This document shows positions 1 through 10,488 of a DNA stretch of 29,029 nucleotides, piece after piece; the first letter of the stretch is position 1, and every line of letters starts with the position of its first letter. The stretch covers positions 43,258 through 72,286 of the forward strand of contig JBBBWG010026291.1 of NCBI GenBank assembly GCA_037176905.1. Direction: 5' to 3'. The DNA comes from Azolla pinnata. Its lineage: Eukaryota > Streptophyta > Polypodiopsida > Salviniales > Salviniaceae. The position numbers and the translations under genes were made by a program. The notes beneath the pieces were generated by a model, which made no database searches, was not told where the DNA came from, and was given only the letters and a program-made list of their open reading frames with translations.

Positions 1-81
1 CGCACTCCCCTCCGCATCGAGATCGATCGCACTCCCCTCCGCATCGGGATCGATCGCACTCCCCTCCGCATCGGGATGGAT
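1..81. repeat. 27-bp tandem repeat, three copies, inside the PPR frame
   Basis: Copies at 1-27, 28-54 and 55-81 differ by one or two bases; each starts CGCACTCCCCTCCGCATCG. The unit is nine codons, so the PPR frame stays open with a repeated DRSRCGGEC-like peptide. The array touches the left edge and may continue. Confidence 0.9.
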
Positions 82-946
82 CGAAGAACACCCGCTCCGC
101 CTCGGCGACGAGGCCGCAGTCGAGGTACATCCGCGAGAGCGAGCTGCGGAGGACGGGGTCGGCGCCGAGGCCGCGGCGCAGCGCGGCGTGGTGCAGCAGC
201 TGGCCCCCGCGGATCGATCGCGCCGCCGCGCAGGCCGTCGATGCGACGGAGAGGGTGAAGGCGCTCGGATCGATCCCTCGAGCTTCCATGGCTTCGAGGA
301 GCTGCAGCGCGAGCTCCGCCTCCCCATTGCGCACATGCCCCGCCATCATCGCGCCCCAAGTCACCACATTCCTGCAATTCTGCTCCTGCTCCGCCGCCGC
401 CGCTCGATCGAACAGCTTCCTCGCCTCCTCGATCCGCCCCCTGCCTGCGTAGCTGTGGATCAGCGCGCTCCCGACATGGCTATGTCCTTCCATCCCTCTG
501 CAGATCACCTCCCTGTGCAGCAGATCCGTCGCCTCCCCGCACGCCTTCAGCATGCACAGGTAGGTGACCACATCTGGGATCGCTCCCTCCGCCTGCATCC
601 CCGCGTACAGCTCCATCATCGCCTGCTCCGCCTCCCCGAGCTTCTGGGACGCCGCGATGATGGCGTTCCATGTGCAGACGCCCCGGCTCGCGGCTCCGCT
701 GAAGATCCGCCGGCATTCGCGCAGGCTTCCGCAGCCGGCGAAGAGGCGGATGAGGTGGTCCTTCCAGAAATGGCCGACCGAATCGAGGCCCTCTCGCACC
801 ACCAGGCATTGGATCCGCCTTGCAGATGCAAGGTCCCTCGTCTTGTTCATGCAATCCTTCAAGAGGCTGCTATCCATGGCGATGCTGCTCATGCTGCTCA
901 TGCTTCTCAGGCTGCTCATGCTGCTCATGCTGCTCATGTTGCTCAT
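1..946 (-). CDS. Pentatricopeptide repeat (PPR) protein, PLS-type, 5' part only
   Basis: PPR proteins bind organellar RNA in a sequence-specific way and act in editing, splicing or stability; target unknown here. The reading frame is open from the ATG at 946 to the left edge (about 315 codons, no stop), so the 3' part is outside the window. Visible motifs: an xTWNAIIAA helix near residue 93, VTWGAMMAGH near 197 (about 104 residues later, three PPR units), GSALIHSYAGRGRIEEARKL, and a final SRMYLDCGLVAEAERVF. These are plant PLS-class signatures; a C-terminal E/DYW domain could lie beyond the edge. The first in-frame ATG after the upstream in-frame stop (1232-1234) is at 946; it opens a MSS/MSN-rich stretch made by a microsatellite, so a start at 892 or at MDSS (877) is also possible. 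No intron is evident. The coding DNA is strikingly GC-rich compared with the other three genes. The last codons before the edge come from a 27-bp tandem repeat. Confidence 0.85.
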   Translation of the reverse strand, partial: MSNMSSMSSMSSLRSMSSMSSIAMDSSLLKDCMNKTRDLASARRIQCLVVREGLDSVGHFWKDHLIRLFAGCGSLRECRRIFSGAASRGVCTWNAIIAASQKLGEAEQAMMELYAGMQAEGAIPDVVTYLCMLKACGEATDLLHREVICRGMEGHSHVGSALIHSYAGRGRIEEARKLFDRAAAAEQEQNCRNVVTWGAMMAGHVRNGEAELALQLLEAMEARGIDPSAFTLSVASTACAAARSIRGGQLLHHAALRRGLGADPVLRSSLSRMYLDCGLVAEAERVFFDPSRCGGECDRSRCGGECDRSRCGGEC

Positions 947-1035
947 GCTGCTGCTGCTGCTGATGATGATGATGGTAGTGGTGGTGGTGGTGACGATGAC
1001 GATGATGATGATTATGATGATGATGATGATGATGA
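881..1035. repeat. Compound microsatellite (GCTCAT / GCT / GAT / GTG) at the PPR start
   Basis: On the plus strand, GCTGCTCAT units pass into GCT, then GAT, GTG and again GAT/GAC repeats. On the minus strand this supplies the MSSMSS-type N terminus of the PPR frame and the DNA just upstream of it. Long ORFs in other frames here (poly-Asp, poly-Met, poly-Ala/His) come only from the repeat. Confidence 0.9.
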
Positions 1036-1346
1036 TTCCATCGCTTGAATCTCTTTGTTTCCTGCTCTGGAGCTTGGAAGTCTGTCCATTTCTGTATCTG
1101 TCATCACGGCCATGAACTTCGCCTTTGATGATGATGATGATGATGATGATGATTATGATTCCATAGCTTGAAACTCTTTGTTTACTGCTTTGGAGCTTGG
1201 AATTCTGGTATCTGTCATCACGGCCATGAACTTAGCCTTCGATGATGATGATGATGATTATGATTCCATAGCTTGAAACTCTTTGTTTACTGCTTTGGAG
1301 CTTGGAAGTCTGGTATCTGTCATCACGGCCATGAACTTAGCCTTCC

Positions 1347-1388
<42 letters not shown>

Positions 1389-1470
1389 CCATAGCTTGAA
1401 ACGCTGCTCTGGAGCTTGGATTTCTGTCCATTTCTGTATCTGTCATCACGGACATGAACTTAGCCATCAC
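1036..1470. repeat. Tandem repeat, four copies of about 105-123 bp with GAT tails
   Basis: Copies begin with TTCCAT(A/C)GCTTGAA at 1036, 1159, 1264 and 1387. Each carries CTTTGGAGCTTGGAA-like and CTGTCATCACGG(C/A)CATGAA blocks and the first three end in a GAT run of varying length. The fourth lacks the GAT run. Copy lengths are 123, 105, 123 and about 84. The array lies directly upstream of the PPR gene, in its 5' flank or leader. Confidence 0.88.
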
Positions 1471-1670
1471 ATGCATACCCATGTCTCGCTACAGCAGAAT
1501 TGGAAACCTGTAAAACCTGTTGTCCATGGTTGAAGGTATCAGAGCAGGTTCCATGTCTGAAGATGAAGGGTTCCATACCTGAAGGTGAAGCGCCAGACGA
1601 TCTGAAGATGTTGAAGGGCCAGACGAAGTTTGCCTTCACAAAAACTTAAGAAAAGCTTTGAGGGACAGTG

Positions 1671-2114
1671 TTTTTCCTGCAAGGGATTTCTCAGATTTTG
1701 ATGCTTTAACGGTGCATACCACATTTTCTGTGTGTATAGATCTCAACCAGTTCTAGAGCTGGAATCCAGAGAATGAACATTACCTGCAATCCATCCTCAT
1801 GCTTTGAAGTGGAGAGTATTTTCCTGCAAGGGAGTTCTCAGATTTTGATGCTTAAAACAGTGCATGCCACCATCTCTTCTACATTTTTTGTTGTATGGAT
1901 CTCAACCAAGCTAGAATCCAGAGAATGCATACCTGCAATCCGAAGTGGAGACTGGTTTCCTGCAAGGAATTTCTCAGGTTTTGATGCTTTAACAGTGCAT
2001 GCCACCACATCTTCTACTCTTTTACAATTTCAGTTGTACAGATCTCGACCAGTTCTAGAGCTGGAATCCAGAGAAATGAATACCTGCAATCCATCCTGAT
2101 CCTGCAAAGTGGAA
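1671..2114. repeat. Tandem repeat, three diverged copies of about 135-160 bp
   Basis: Each copy begins near TTTCCTGCAAGG (about 1674, 1821, 1954), then TTCTCAG(A/G)TTTTGATGCTT, a CAGTGCATGCCACCA-like block, AGATCTC(A/G)ACCA, GGAATCCAGAGAATG and ACCTGCAATCC. Small indels separate the copies. A weak partial copy precedes them near 1540-1660. No coding potential is conserved between copies. Confidence 0.82.
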
Positions 2115-3135
2115 GCGCATTCGATCTACGACTCCAGCTATGGCTACCCAAAGACTGAAGACAGGCAACCCATCATCAAACATCTACATACTTCATTCAC
2201 AGTCTCATCTTTTCGTTCATTCGGTAGGTGAATGCACCTGTTTCATGGAAAAATTTGTTGTCATTCCCAAAGTAATGATACCGAACAAGGATGGATCAAC
2301 TTCCATTTTGCTGGAAAGCTGGCAGGAGAGAGGAAGGGAATGCATATTACAAATTCATGGACCATGGCTGCCTTGACAGCTACTCTAGTAAGGCCTTCCA
2401 CATGCAAAAAATGCAATTTGTCAAATACAAGCTTTCACAGTCCTAAGGTAAAAATTTCCATGTAGGTAGTTAGAATCTCCAAATCCATCTCACCACTACG
2501 AAGATTTTCAAGAACAAACTCATCATAACCTTGATTCTTTGTTTCCTGAGGTAAAAATTTCCGAGTAGCTAGCTAGCATCTGGCACTATGACGATTTTCA
2601 AGAACAAACTCATCATAACCTTCATTGATTCAGAGCATCAAAGCAAAGACCTGCCTTAATCAGAGAAAATCATGGGAACACACCCAGATAAGATATATCA
2701 TGATCATATAACTACTCAAATAATGGAGTCGACAAATACTGAAAAAGGATCACAACCCACAAGAATACCTGCAATCATCCAGACCCCAACACAAGAAACA
2801 ACTTGGACTTGAACCAATGCAGTAGTGAACAAAGGTGGAAAGTGAAATTACAATTTACCAAAACCTCATGATATCTAGGGTAAAATGAATCGTGGGATTA
2901 TTATATCCTCACACGCTTATATCTGCAATCCCATTCCCGAAGACAATACTTCAGAGGTAGAATTGTAATTATCTTACGATCACACAATTCTTTCGCATCA
3001 TTATTCACGGCATCTCTTCCTAAAAGTACACGAAAAATCGGTGTTGGGCTTATCTGCCTCCCAAATACATTGATGACTCCCATCTCCAATAGCAATCCAA
3101 AAAAAGAAATCATGCTCCAGGACAGCTCACTAACT
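2115..3135. other. Intergenic DNA and 3' flank of argininosuccinate synthase
   Basis: No gene recognised. It holds one imperfect tandem duplication: AGGTAAAAATTTCC at 2446 and 2549, and GATTTTCAAGAACAAACTC at 2502 and 2592, so copy two has lost roughly 13 bp. The stretch nearest 3135 should contain the 3' UTR of the minus-strand gene. Short ORFs here show no family resemblance. Confidence 0.6.
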
Positions 3136-6100
3136 TCAAAATCCATGCTGCTGCATTGCTCGAACCCTTATTGGTAGTCCATAGAGGCGTATGAATCCGG
3201 CCGCATCAGCTTGATTATATATACCACTTCCTTCTTCGAAAGAAGATATATCCTCTCGATATAAGCTATAAGGGCTCTTTCTGCTGGCTACAGAGACAGA
3301 ACCCTTGAACAATTTTAGTTTCACTGAACCCGTTGTCGTGGAGGACACTTTCTCCATGAAAGCATCTAGAGACTCTCTCAAAGGATCGAACCATCTACCA
3401 GCATACACGAGTTCCGCATATTTTAGCGCGAGTGTATCTTTGAATTGCATCGTCTCCCTGTCCAAGGTCAACGATTCTAACTCACGAACAGCTGTGGTAA
3501 GAATTGTACCACCGGGTGTTTCATATACACCCCTACTTTTCATGCCGACAAGCCTGTTTTCCACCATATCGATTCGTCCTATGCCATGTTGTCCTCCTAC
3601 TTCATTTAGTGTAGCAAGTAGCTTAGCTGGCGATAAAACTTCCCCATTCAATGAAACTGGAATTCCAGCTTCGATGCCGATTTCAAGATACCTAACACAG
3701 CAAAACAGAAATCACATCTTGCGATTTGCGAATCTGTAAAAGTTTCATTGTTTGAAACAGTTAGCAAAGTTGCTTACTCTGGTTTATCAGGAGCATCCTC
3801 AGGATCAACAGTCATGACATACATATCCTTCCTTGGCTCGTTTTCAGGATTTTCCAGAATATCTCCCTGACAATAACAAGTGATAATCGAGCTCCATAAC
3901 AATGTAATCAAGTTTCAATCATTTTTAGAATCTGTTTTGAGTGTTACCTCGTGGCTAAGATGCCACAGGTTCCGATCCCTGCTGTATATAGATTTCTTAG
4001 TAACTGGAACAGGTACATTATGCTTCTTGGCATATTCTATAGCATCTTCACGACCCCGAATATCCCATTCTCTCCAGGGAGCTACCACATTTAGTTTCGG
4101 GTTTAGGGCGAAAAAGGTCAGCTCAAACCGTACCTGAGATCAAAAAGAGAGAGAGATCCTGCATCAGAATAGAGCATACACAATGTTTATGCTACAAATC
4201 CCTAGCTGTATCTGAATAAGGAATACACATTTCCAATTTTATGATAAAAAAAATACAATCAAACATCAGCACCTGGTCATTGCCCTTGCCTGTGCAACCA
4301 TGAGCAACAGCATCTGCACCGACTTCTTTAGCAACATCAACCATTGCCTGTAGACAAGAAGACATTTGTGGAATTCAAAATCTAAATTATCATACTCACA
4401 CAAGCCAATCAAATAATGTTCACTACATTTGGTAAATTCTGTTTATTCACCTTACCTACGACCTAGTATACATATATCTATGATACAGCAATCTTAGACA
4501 GATGTGTACATAATGTCCCTTAAAACTGAATCGGATACAAATCTTGGTGCTCTTGTAGTTTTGTTTTTCAAACAGCTGAAAAAAATCCAAAAACTAACTT
4601 ATGTATATACCTGTACGGCCAACCTCAGTTATCTAGTTCCTTAGTTTTTACTCGACAATTTGAAAAAGCAAAATACAGATGTGATTTCGGACACGGTCTT
4701 CCAATACATAGGAAAAACAATTCTACATCTGCGAGAAAGACACAAGGTGTTCTTGGTTGATGTACGCATTTCAAAAGGCTCAAACCTATAAATAAATAGG
4801 ACAACAAAAGGAGCAGCTGTACTAAACAGTGCTTTCCATGGGACATAATAGTCTGCAGTGGATACATGCAACTCAACAAGAAAATGCATGAATCTCCCTA
4901 AAAGAAAAGAAGTTCTCCTAAGTGTACTACGTTTAAATCCTTATCTTCTTCAGATAATGTCATTTCAGGTTAAAGTCAGCGACTTGCAGAAAAATCGAGT
5001 TTCTGCTTTGCTTTAGTTGTGGATATGAGACATTGATATCTCCTCCTATGTGTCAAATCATATACTTAGAAGAAGAAGCCCGGATATATGACCTTTGCTA
5101 TGATTGGGCGTGCCATCGAAGTACCAAGCAGGTATTTTCTTTCATAAACAGCTCCAGCCCTCAAGCAAGGGAAGACATAATCTTTCACAAACTCTTCCTT
5201 TAAATCCTTGATGAACAACTGGCTGGCTCCACTGGCCTTGGCTTTCGCTTCCAATCCCTCTGTCTCGCCAGTTCCCTGCATATAAGATGCTACATTAAAT
5301 GCTGAGAATTTTCTCTTAAGAAATAACAGGTAAGACACTGAATTTTGTTCGATGATTTTCCATCGACTAATTTCAGGGAAATACTTACAATTCACGTATT
5401 GTGTCAAAAACAATCCAGCACATGTCCATGTATTGACTAAAGAAAAAGAAAATGCCGAAACACACCAAGTTCCATGCACAGTCTCCATTCAGAGCTGCAT
5501 TTAAAGAAGGAAAGACCCCCGATGCAAACGGAAACTTAGGCTACAGGAGTTCCATGGTGCAAAATGCATTTGAGCACAACATTTCAAAATAGTTGTTTTC
5601 ATCAAAATACGTTTGTAGAAAAAAGATTCTCGGCATCGTAATAGCGCATTCATTATGATACAGCATTAGTTCAATGGCCTTATACAGCAACATACTTGAC
5701 CAACATCTGCTGTGAAACATACCACTTCGCATCCATAATTTTCTCTGCAACATTAAGCTTCACACTCAAACATTAGGAAATAAAATGCATAAAACTATAA
5801 AAACGTGGAGAAAGTCTGGATCCATTAAACCCCTTAGCCATCATCATGAAAAAATATTCACACAAAAACCTTAACCATGGTACGATAACAGAAGTGTCCA
5901 AACCACCACTGTAAGCCAAAACGACTTTATTCAGTTTCCCCCTTAAACCGGTCTTGACCGGCTCAGTTGTAGTGCTACTCCCTGCCAGGACCATTCTGAT
6001 ACCTGCAAACCCCCAATGTCACCGAAAAAATATGAAAACTTGATGAATTTCTAGATAGCTGGGGCAACTATTTCAACAGCTACTTAAAATTGCAATATAG

Positions 6101-7529
6101 TGCACGGACGAAGTACGTGATTTCTTAAAGGAAATGAGCCATTTTCAATGGTGAAAATATCTGATTGTTCCATGATTTACCTATAATAGGACATATCATT
6201 GCTTGCTTAAACCCCTCACAACAAAATGGCAATAACCATAATCATCCATTGCCATGCAACCGAAATACCCATCATGCATCTTGGGAACAAATGTTTCAAT
6301 CATTTCTATGTTATTTTCTTCAGTACCACTTAACATAAGTGCACTTTTTAAAGAAAAACCGAATATACACACTATTATGCATCACTATACTATTTTACGA
6401 CTGGTACACAAATCCTACTCTATGAATATGTCCACTATTCTTGTTTTGTGGCTAATCCATGAGCAATGTACCATGCCTCTTCGTATCCTTAAGATGAGAT
6501 AATGATCAGTACCATATCTATGCCATGCCAATTATGCATTGAAGCGCCATATGCAAATTCACAACAAAATCGCATGATGAACTAATACAAGTGCAATGCA
6601 TCAGAAAATTTCTCATGATCACCCGAGGCCTTCCTCCTCATGGATGGAGCGAATCGCCAGCTATATCACAAGACACATATATTACCCCATACAATCTGCA
6701 GTCGCATCACCATCATACACTTAGAAATTAGCTTGAAGAAAACATAATAGGGATGATTTAGCATACGAAGGCTAATAGCAAGAAGCACCACAGACATGAA
6801 GTGAAACTACCGAATTTCCATAGACAGAAGAAGGAAAAGAAAGTAACGATCGAGTTCTACAATCCATCACCATCTACAGCAGCTACATAAATTTTCATAA
6901 TAAGCATCAGCGACAGTGATGTGTCTATTCACGGATGAATTCAGGTGATAAAAGAGTTAAAAACGGTTTTTGACTCGAAACTTTTGTAGAGACAGGCAAA
7001 CTTGCCTCAATTTTCCTAAATTTTGCAAAGCAACAAAGAAAACCCTTTTCTTGCAGGAAAACCACAGTGCGCAATCGCAACATCTTCCTTAAACAAGGGA
7101 GCAAAATAAACGAGGAAAAATGGACAGATGACATGGTCGTGTTCATGCTACTTGCTTGAATTCTGGCGAACGAAGAGAATGAAGATCGATCTGTCTTCCA
7201 GCACAGAAGAATATCCATCAAATGCAACAACAGATACGATAATAGAGAAGAAATCTTAAAAATCTCAAAACGGAAGAACTTCATGAAGGCCCGTGCGCTA
7301 AAACAGGCCGGGAGAAAAGGACGGAACGCAACAAAAAAATAAAAAAATCGGAGGAAGCCGTACTACGAGTTCGGAGCGGGTAAGATGACGAAGAAGAATG
7401 AGACGAGGATGGCGAGGGTGACGATGACGACGAAGAAGAAACGGCGGGGTGAAGGACGAGGTTGCTTCTGTTGATGAAGGAGCTGCAGGAAGAGGATAAG
7501 AAGGTGGAGCAGGTCGAGAAGGACGCCAT
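3136..7529 (-). CDS. Argininosuccinate synthase, plastid-targeted (8 exons, complete)
   Basis: Joins citrulline and aspartate using ATP, giving argininosuccinate, AMP and PPi: the penultimate step of arginine synthesis, plastidial in plants. Minus-strand exons: 7529-7367, 6002-5870, 5744-5696, 5275-5093, 4347-4273, 4133-3948, 3866-3778, 3691-3136. They sum to 1434 bp (477 aa plus stop) with phase closing at every junction; plant homologues are near 490 aa. Residues 1-55 are a Ser/Thr-rich, acid-poor leader beginning [10 protein letters not shown], as expected of a transit peptide. The PPi-loop ATP motif AYSGGLDTS falls at about residues 84-92. Further family blocks: [132 protein letters not shown]. 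Exon 1 and its weak donor (GTAGTA) are the least certain; the other exons are near certain. The in-frame ATG at 7703 is disfavoured because it reads through a TTC tract. Confidence 0.95.
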
Positions 7530-7559
7530 TGTCGCTCGATCGATGCGCAGCAGAGAAAC

Positions 7560-7613
7560 GGAAGAAGAAGAAGAACTTCGAAGAAGAAGAAGAAGAAGAA
7601 GAAGAAGAAGAGA
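7560..7613. repeat. (GAA)n tract in the argininosuccinate synthase leader
   Basis: Interrupted GAA repeat, read as a TTC/CTT pyrimidine tract on the gene's strand, ending about 30 bp before the proposed ATG at 7529. Pyrimidine microsatellites are common in plant 5' UTRs. Its place supports a start downstream of it. Confidence 0.85.
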
Positions 7614-7703
7614 AAGCAAAACCTTTCGAACGAGGAATAAAATGGAATTTATGGATAAAACAAAATTGTAAAAAATAAACATTTTCAGCGTGTCAAATTT
7701 CAT

Positions 7704-9120
7704 TTTGATTTTGTTTTTTATCTCCTTCCATTTTCTGACTATTTATTTTATTCAATTTTTGTTGTTGCAATTGTCTTTCTTTATTTTCTCGCCATTTATT
7801 CGTTCAATTTTTGCAATAAGGTCGTATGATTATTGTTATTATCAGGGACAATTATTGTAAATTTATTATTAATCATGTTTTGGCATTCACTGATTTGAGA
7901 AACTGCACAATTACCGCCTACTTTTATCTTTTCCTAAAAATTAACGTCCGATTAATTCATTAACACCAAATTAGTTAGATTATGAGATTGCACTAGCTTA
8001 TGTTAATTGAATGCAGTGGTGAGGGAATGGATTAGTAAACAATAGTAGGAGTAGGAACCAATTAGTAGATAGTAATATAGGAAGATTATGACATAATAAG
8101 ATTATGAGAATAGATAGATGAGCGCGATTAATAAGCGGTGGATAGAATTGATTCCCTCACTACTGGAATTAATGAACATGAGACGAGAAAGATGAAAAGG
8201 GTTAATAAGAGGAGGACAAAATTGATTCCCTTGGTACTGTAAATTAGTTGCAGGAAGATTACGAATTAATGAACATGAGAAGAGATAATGAAAACGATTA
8301 ATAAGAGGAGGAGAGAAAAGGTTAGGCATAAATCGATTAGCGACAAAACTAAAAAATTATAATTAGTACACTGTTAAAATATAAGTAATAAATTTGTTAT
8401 GAGATTTTCAGTAAATTTCCCCTATATATTTCTCATCGATATTATTCATTTCTCAATATTTACTTGCTCAATGGGATTGAGAGGAGTGTTGTTGTTTTAT
8501 AATAATAATAATAATAATATTGTTTTGTTGTTTTTCTCTCAAATCCAAAATTGATTTATTTCATGGAAAAGAAAGGAAGAAAAGGAAAGAAGAAAGGAAA
8601 TATGCATGCATGCATGATGGGGTGGGGGGTATATTGGTAAATGCAAGTTCCTGTAGATTCTCTTAATTTTCCCCGCAATGCCCCTCTCTCGACTTTTTCC
8701 GCAGTTGCAGATGTACATTCCGATTCGCTTTTTTGCTCCTGCAATGGGGTTCGATGATGATTCGAGGAAGCAACTCTGTTGCGGTCAGGACCCCACATTG
8801 ATTCTGATTCCTATTGCATCGCCACAACCGAGCATTGCCGACAAACAGTAGAGTTAGGACCAATAATTCCCCACAGAAAACAACAGAATTCACTATGCAA
8901 GATAGACACTGATTTGAAATCGCATGAATCGGGATGGAACTGTATCAGTGGCCCGAATCGGGATGCCACGTCCTTCCGCAATTTTTGTCGCATTCTTACT
9001 CCTGCAACTTCGTAACACTCTGGCCTTCTTGTATTTCAAGCCCTTTGTGTCCGGTAGCAACCTTCTTGGCTCCGTTGCAGTTCTGCTCTGCGGTGCCTCT
9101 TCTGCAGTACAATGTGCCCG
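7704..9120. other. Intergenic DNA between two divergent genes
   Basis: AT-rich to about 8560. It should include the promoter of the minus-strand argininosuccinate synthase, but no single TATA box stands out. A degenerate repeat lies at 8128-8330: TTAATAAG at 8128, 8202 and 8298, with AATTGATTCCCT and AATTAATGAACATGAGA blocks shared by the first two. An (AAT)n tract lies at about 8503-8520. From 8560 to 9120 base composition is more balanced and short overlapping ORFs exist on both strands, but I recognise no protein in them. Confidence 0.6.
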
Positions 9121-9124
9121 ACCG

Positions 9125-9647
9125 ATACCAAGTTCTTAAAATAAAATTTACAGCGATATATTTCTTTGGCAACGTCAAATTTGTTGCGTCTTTGCCATGA
9201 GTTTGCCACCTCTTTTGCTGCGTGGTTACCACGATAATGGTTGTGTCGAGCAACATTGTAGTTTCACGCGACTATAGACGTGGCCAAAACATGCAGTAAA
9301 GTTGTAGTAAATATTGCAGTAAACTGTGCTTCTACAATTGCAATAAACTATGCATCTATAGTTGCAGTAAAGTTGAAGTAACTTGCAATAAACTAGTCGT
9401 AAGTGTTGCTTCTACAGTCGTAGTAAATCTTGCAATAAACTATCTGTATACAATTATAGTAAACTTGCGCTAACAATTGCATCTATACTCACGTCTACCT
9501 CACATCTAAGCTCCCATTTACAATTGCGATAAATTCGCGGTAAATTTTTTGTTCATTTGACACGACGTTAGACGCGACTTAAAATGAGAATTTGCAAATC
9601 ATATTCCGCAGTAAACGACGCGTCAAATTTGCTAGTACCTTGTAGTG
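9125..9647. mobile_element. Possible decayed non-autonomous CACTA-like element
   Basis: The right border, read on the minus strand from 9647, is CACTACAAGGTACTAGCAAA, resembling the CACTACAAG ends of plant En/Spm (CACTA) transposons. The interior is packed with short subterminal-like repeats (TTGCA(A/G)TAAACT, GTAGTAAAT, GCTTCTACA) between about 9290 and 9540. The left end is not clear: ACCAAGTTCTTAAAATAAAA near 9127 is only loosely similar, and an ATA flanks both proposed ends (9124-9126, 9648-9650), which would fit a 3-bp target duplication. No transposase is encoded. It could equally be a local AT-rich minisatellite. Confidence 0.3.
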
Positions 9648-9774
9648 ATACTCGGGAATATGTCTATTATTGCACTATACAAACACACAATTTGTATACA
9701 ACGGTTTCTTCCTCAACTGCTATTAATTAGTCCAACGATATCTCCCTATGTACAAGGTCTTCCCTCATCCTCGT

Positions 9775-10265
9775 ACACACTCGCACATGCACATACACAT
9801 ACATGCATAATGACCATGCTTGTACACATACACACATGCACACACACATGCACATGCACATGCATATACACATATGTGCACACATATGCACACACCACAT
9901 GTACATACACATACACACGCCACATGCACATGCATATACACATATGTACACGCATATGCACACGCCACATGTACATACACGTACACGCACATGCACACGC
10001 CACATGCACATGCACATACAGATACACGCACATGCACATGCACACGCACATGCACATGCACATGCACATATAGATACACATGCACATGCACATACAGATG
10101 CACATGCACATGCACATACAGATGCACATGCACATGCACATGCACATGCACATGCACATGCACATACATGTATGCATACGGCATTCTACACATGCATGGG
10201 CATACGCATGCCGTATGCATGTATGCATACACAGACACAGACACGCATGCACATACACATTCACA
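9775..10265. repeat. (CACATG)n / (CACATA)n minisatellite upstream of TFB2
   Basis: About half a kilobase of alternating CACATG, CACATA, CACACG and CAGATG hexamers, with higher-order units such as CACATACAGATG repeated near 10014-10125. All six frames are open for long stretches and give Met-His, Cys-Met or Thr-His peptides; these are repeat translations, not genes. Its end is about 220 bp before the TFB2 start. Confidence 0.92.
10172..10220. repeat. 13-bp perfect inverted repeat with 23-nt loop
   Basis: ATGCATACGGCAT at 10172-10184 pairs exactly with ATGCCGTATGCAT at 10208-10220. It sits at the downstream end of the CACATG array, in TFB2's proximal promoter or leader. Flanking alternating TATGCA sequence could extend pairing with a bulge. 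Confidence 0.8.
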
Positions 10266-10343
10266 TACATACACAGCTCGCTGTAAAGCAGATGGATTCT
10301 TGCGCGCTTCCGATCATCTTGTTCGATTTGAGCTGCCTCTGAG

Positions 10344-10351
10344 AAACCCTA
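10344..10351 (+). promoter_or_regulatory. Telo-box-like AAACCCTA motif near the TFB2 start
   Basis: AAACCCTA lies about 140 bp before the TFB2 ATG. Telo-boxes near transcription starts are common in plant housekeeping genes. One eight-base match could be chance. Confidence 0.3.
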
Positions 10352-10488
10352 GAGATTGCAGGAACAGGGCAGCGACAGGGTGCTCTCTGTGCCCCAGGAG
10401 TTCCTGCTTTTGTTTTCTTGGGCTCCCTTAAGGTCAAGAATAGAAAGAAGAACAGAGCGGAGCTGAGTGAAGAGCTGGAGTGAAAAAC

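Noticed and set aside
188..1048. 286-codon plus-strand ORF with a poly-Asp tail
   Set aside because: It is antisense to a clear PPR reading frame and continues into GAT repeats; the PPR motifs on the minus strand explain the openness.
1258..1482. 74-codon minus-strand ORF with repeated AKFMAVMTDT and poly-Ser blocks
   Set aside because: It exists only because the tandem units happen to be open in one frame; other copies contain stops in the matching frame and no start context or homology is visible.
8556..9256. Cluster of short ORFs on both strands suggesting a small gene
   Set aside because: Translations are low in similarity to any known family, overlap on opposite strands, and lack consistent splice structure; left as unassigned intergenic DNA.
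9645..10431. Several overlapping ORFs of 96-203 codons on both strands, His/Thr/Met/Cys-rich
   Set aside because: They are translations of the CACATG/CACATA repeat; every frame is open because the hexamers contain no stop, and no family resemblance exists.
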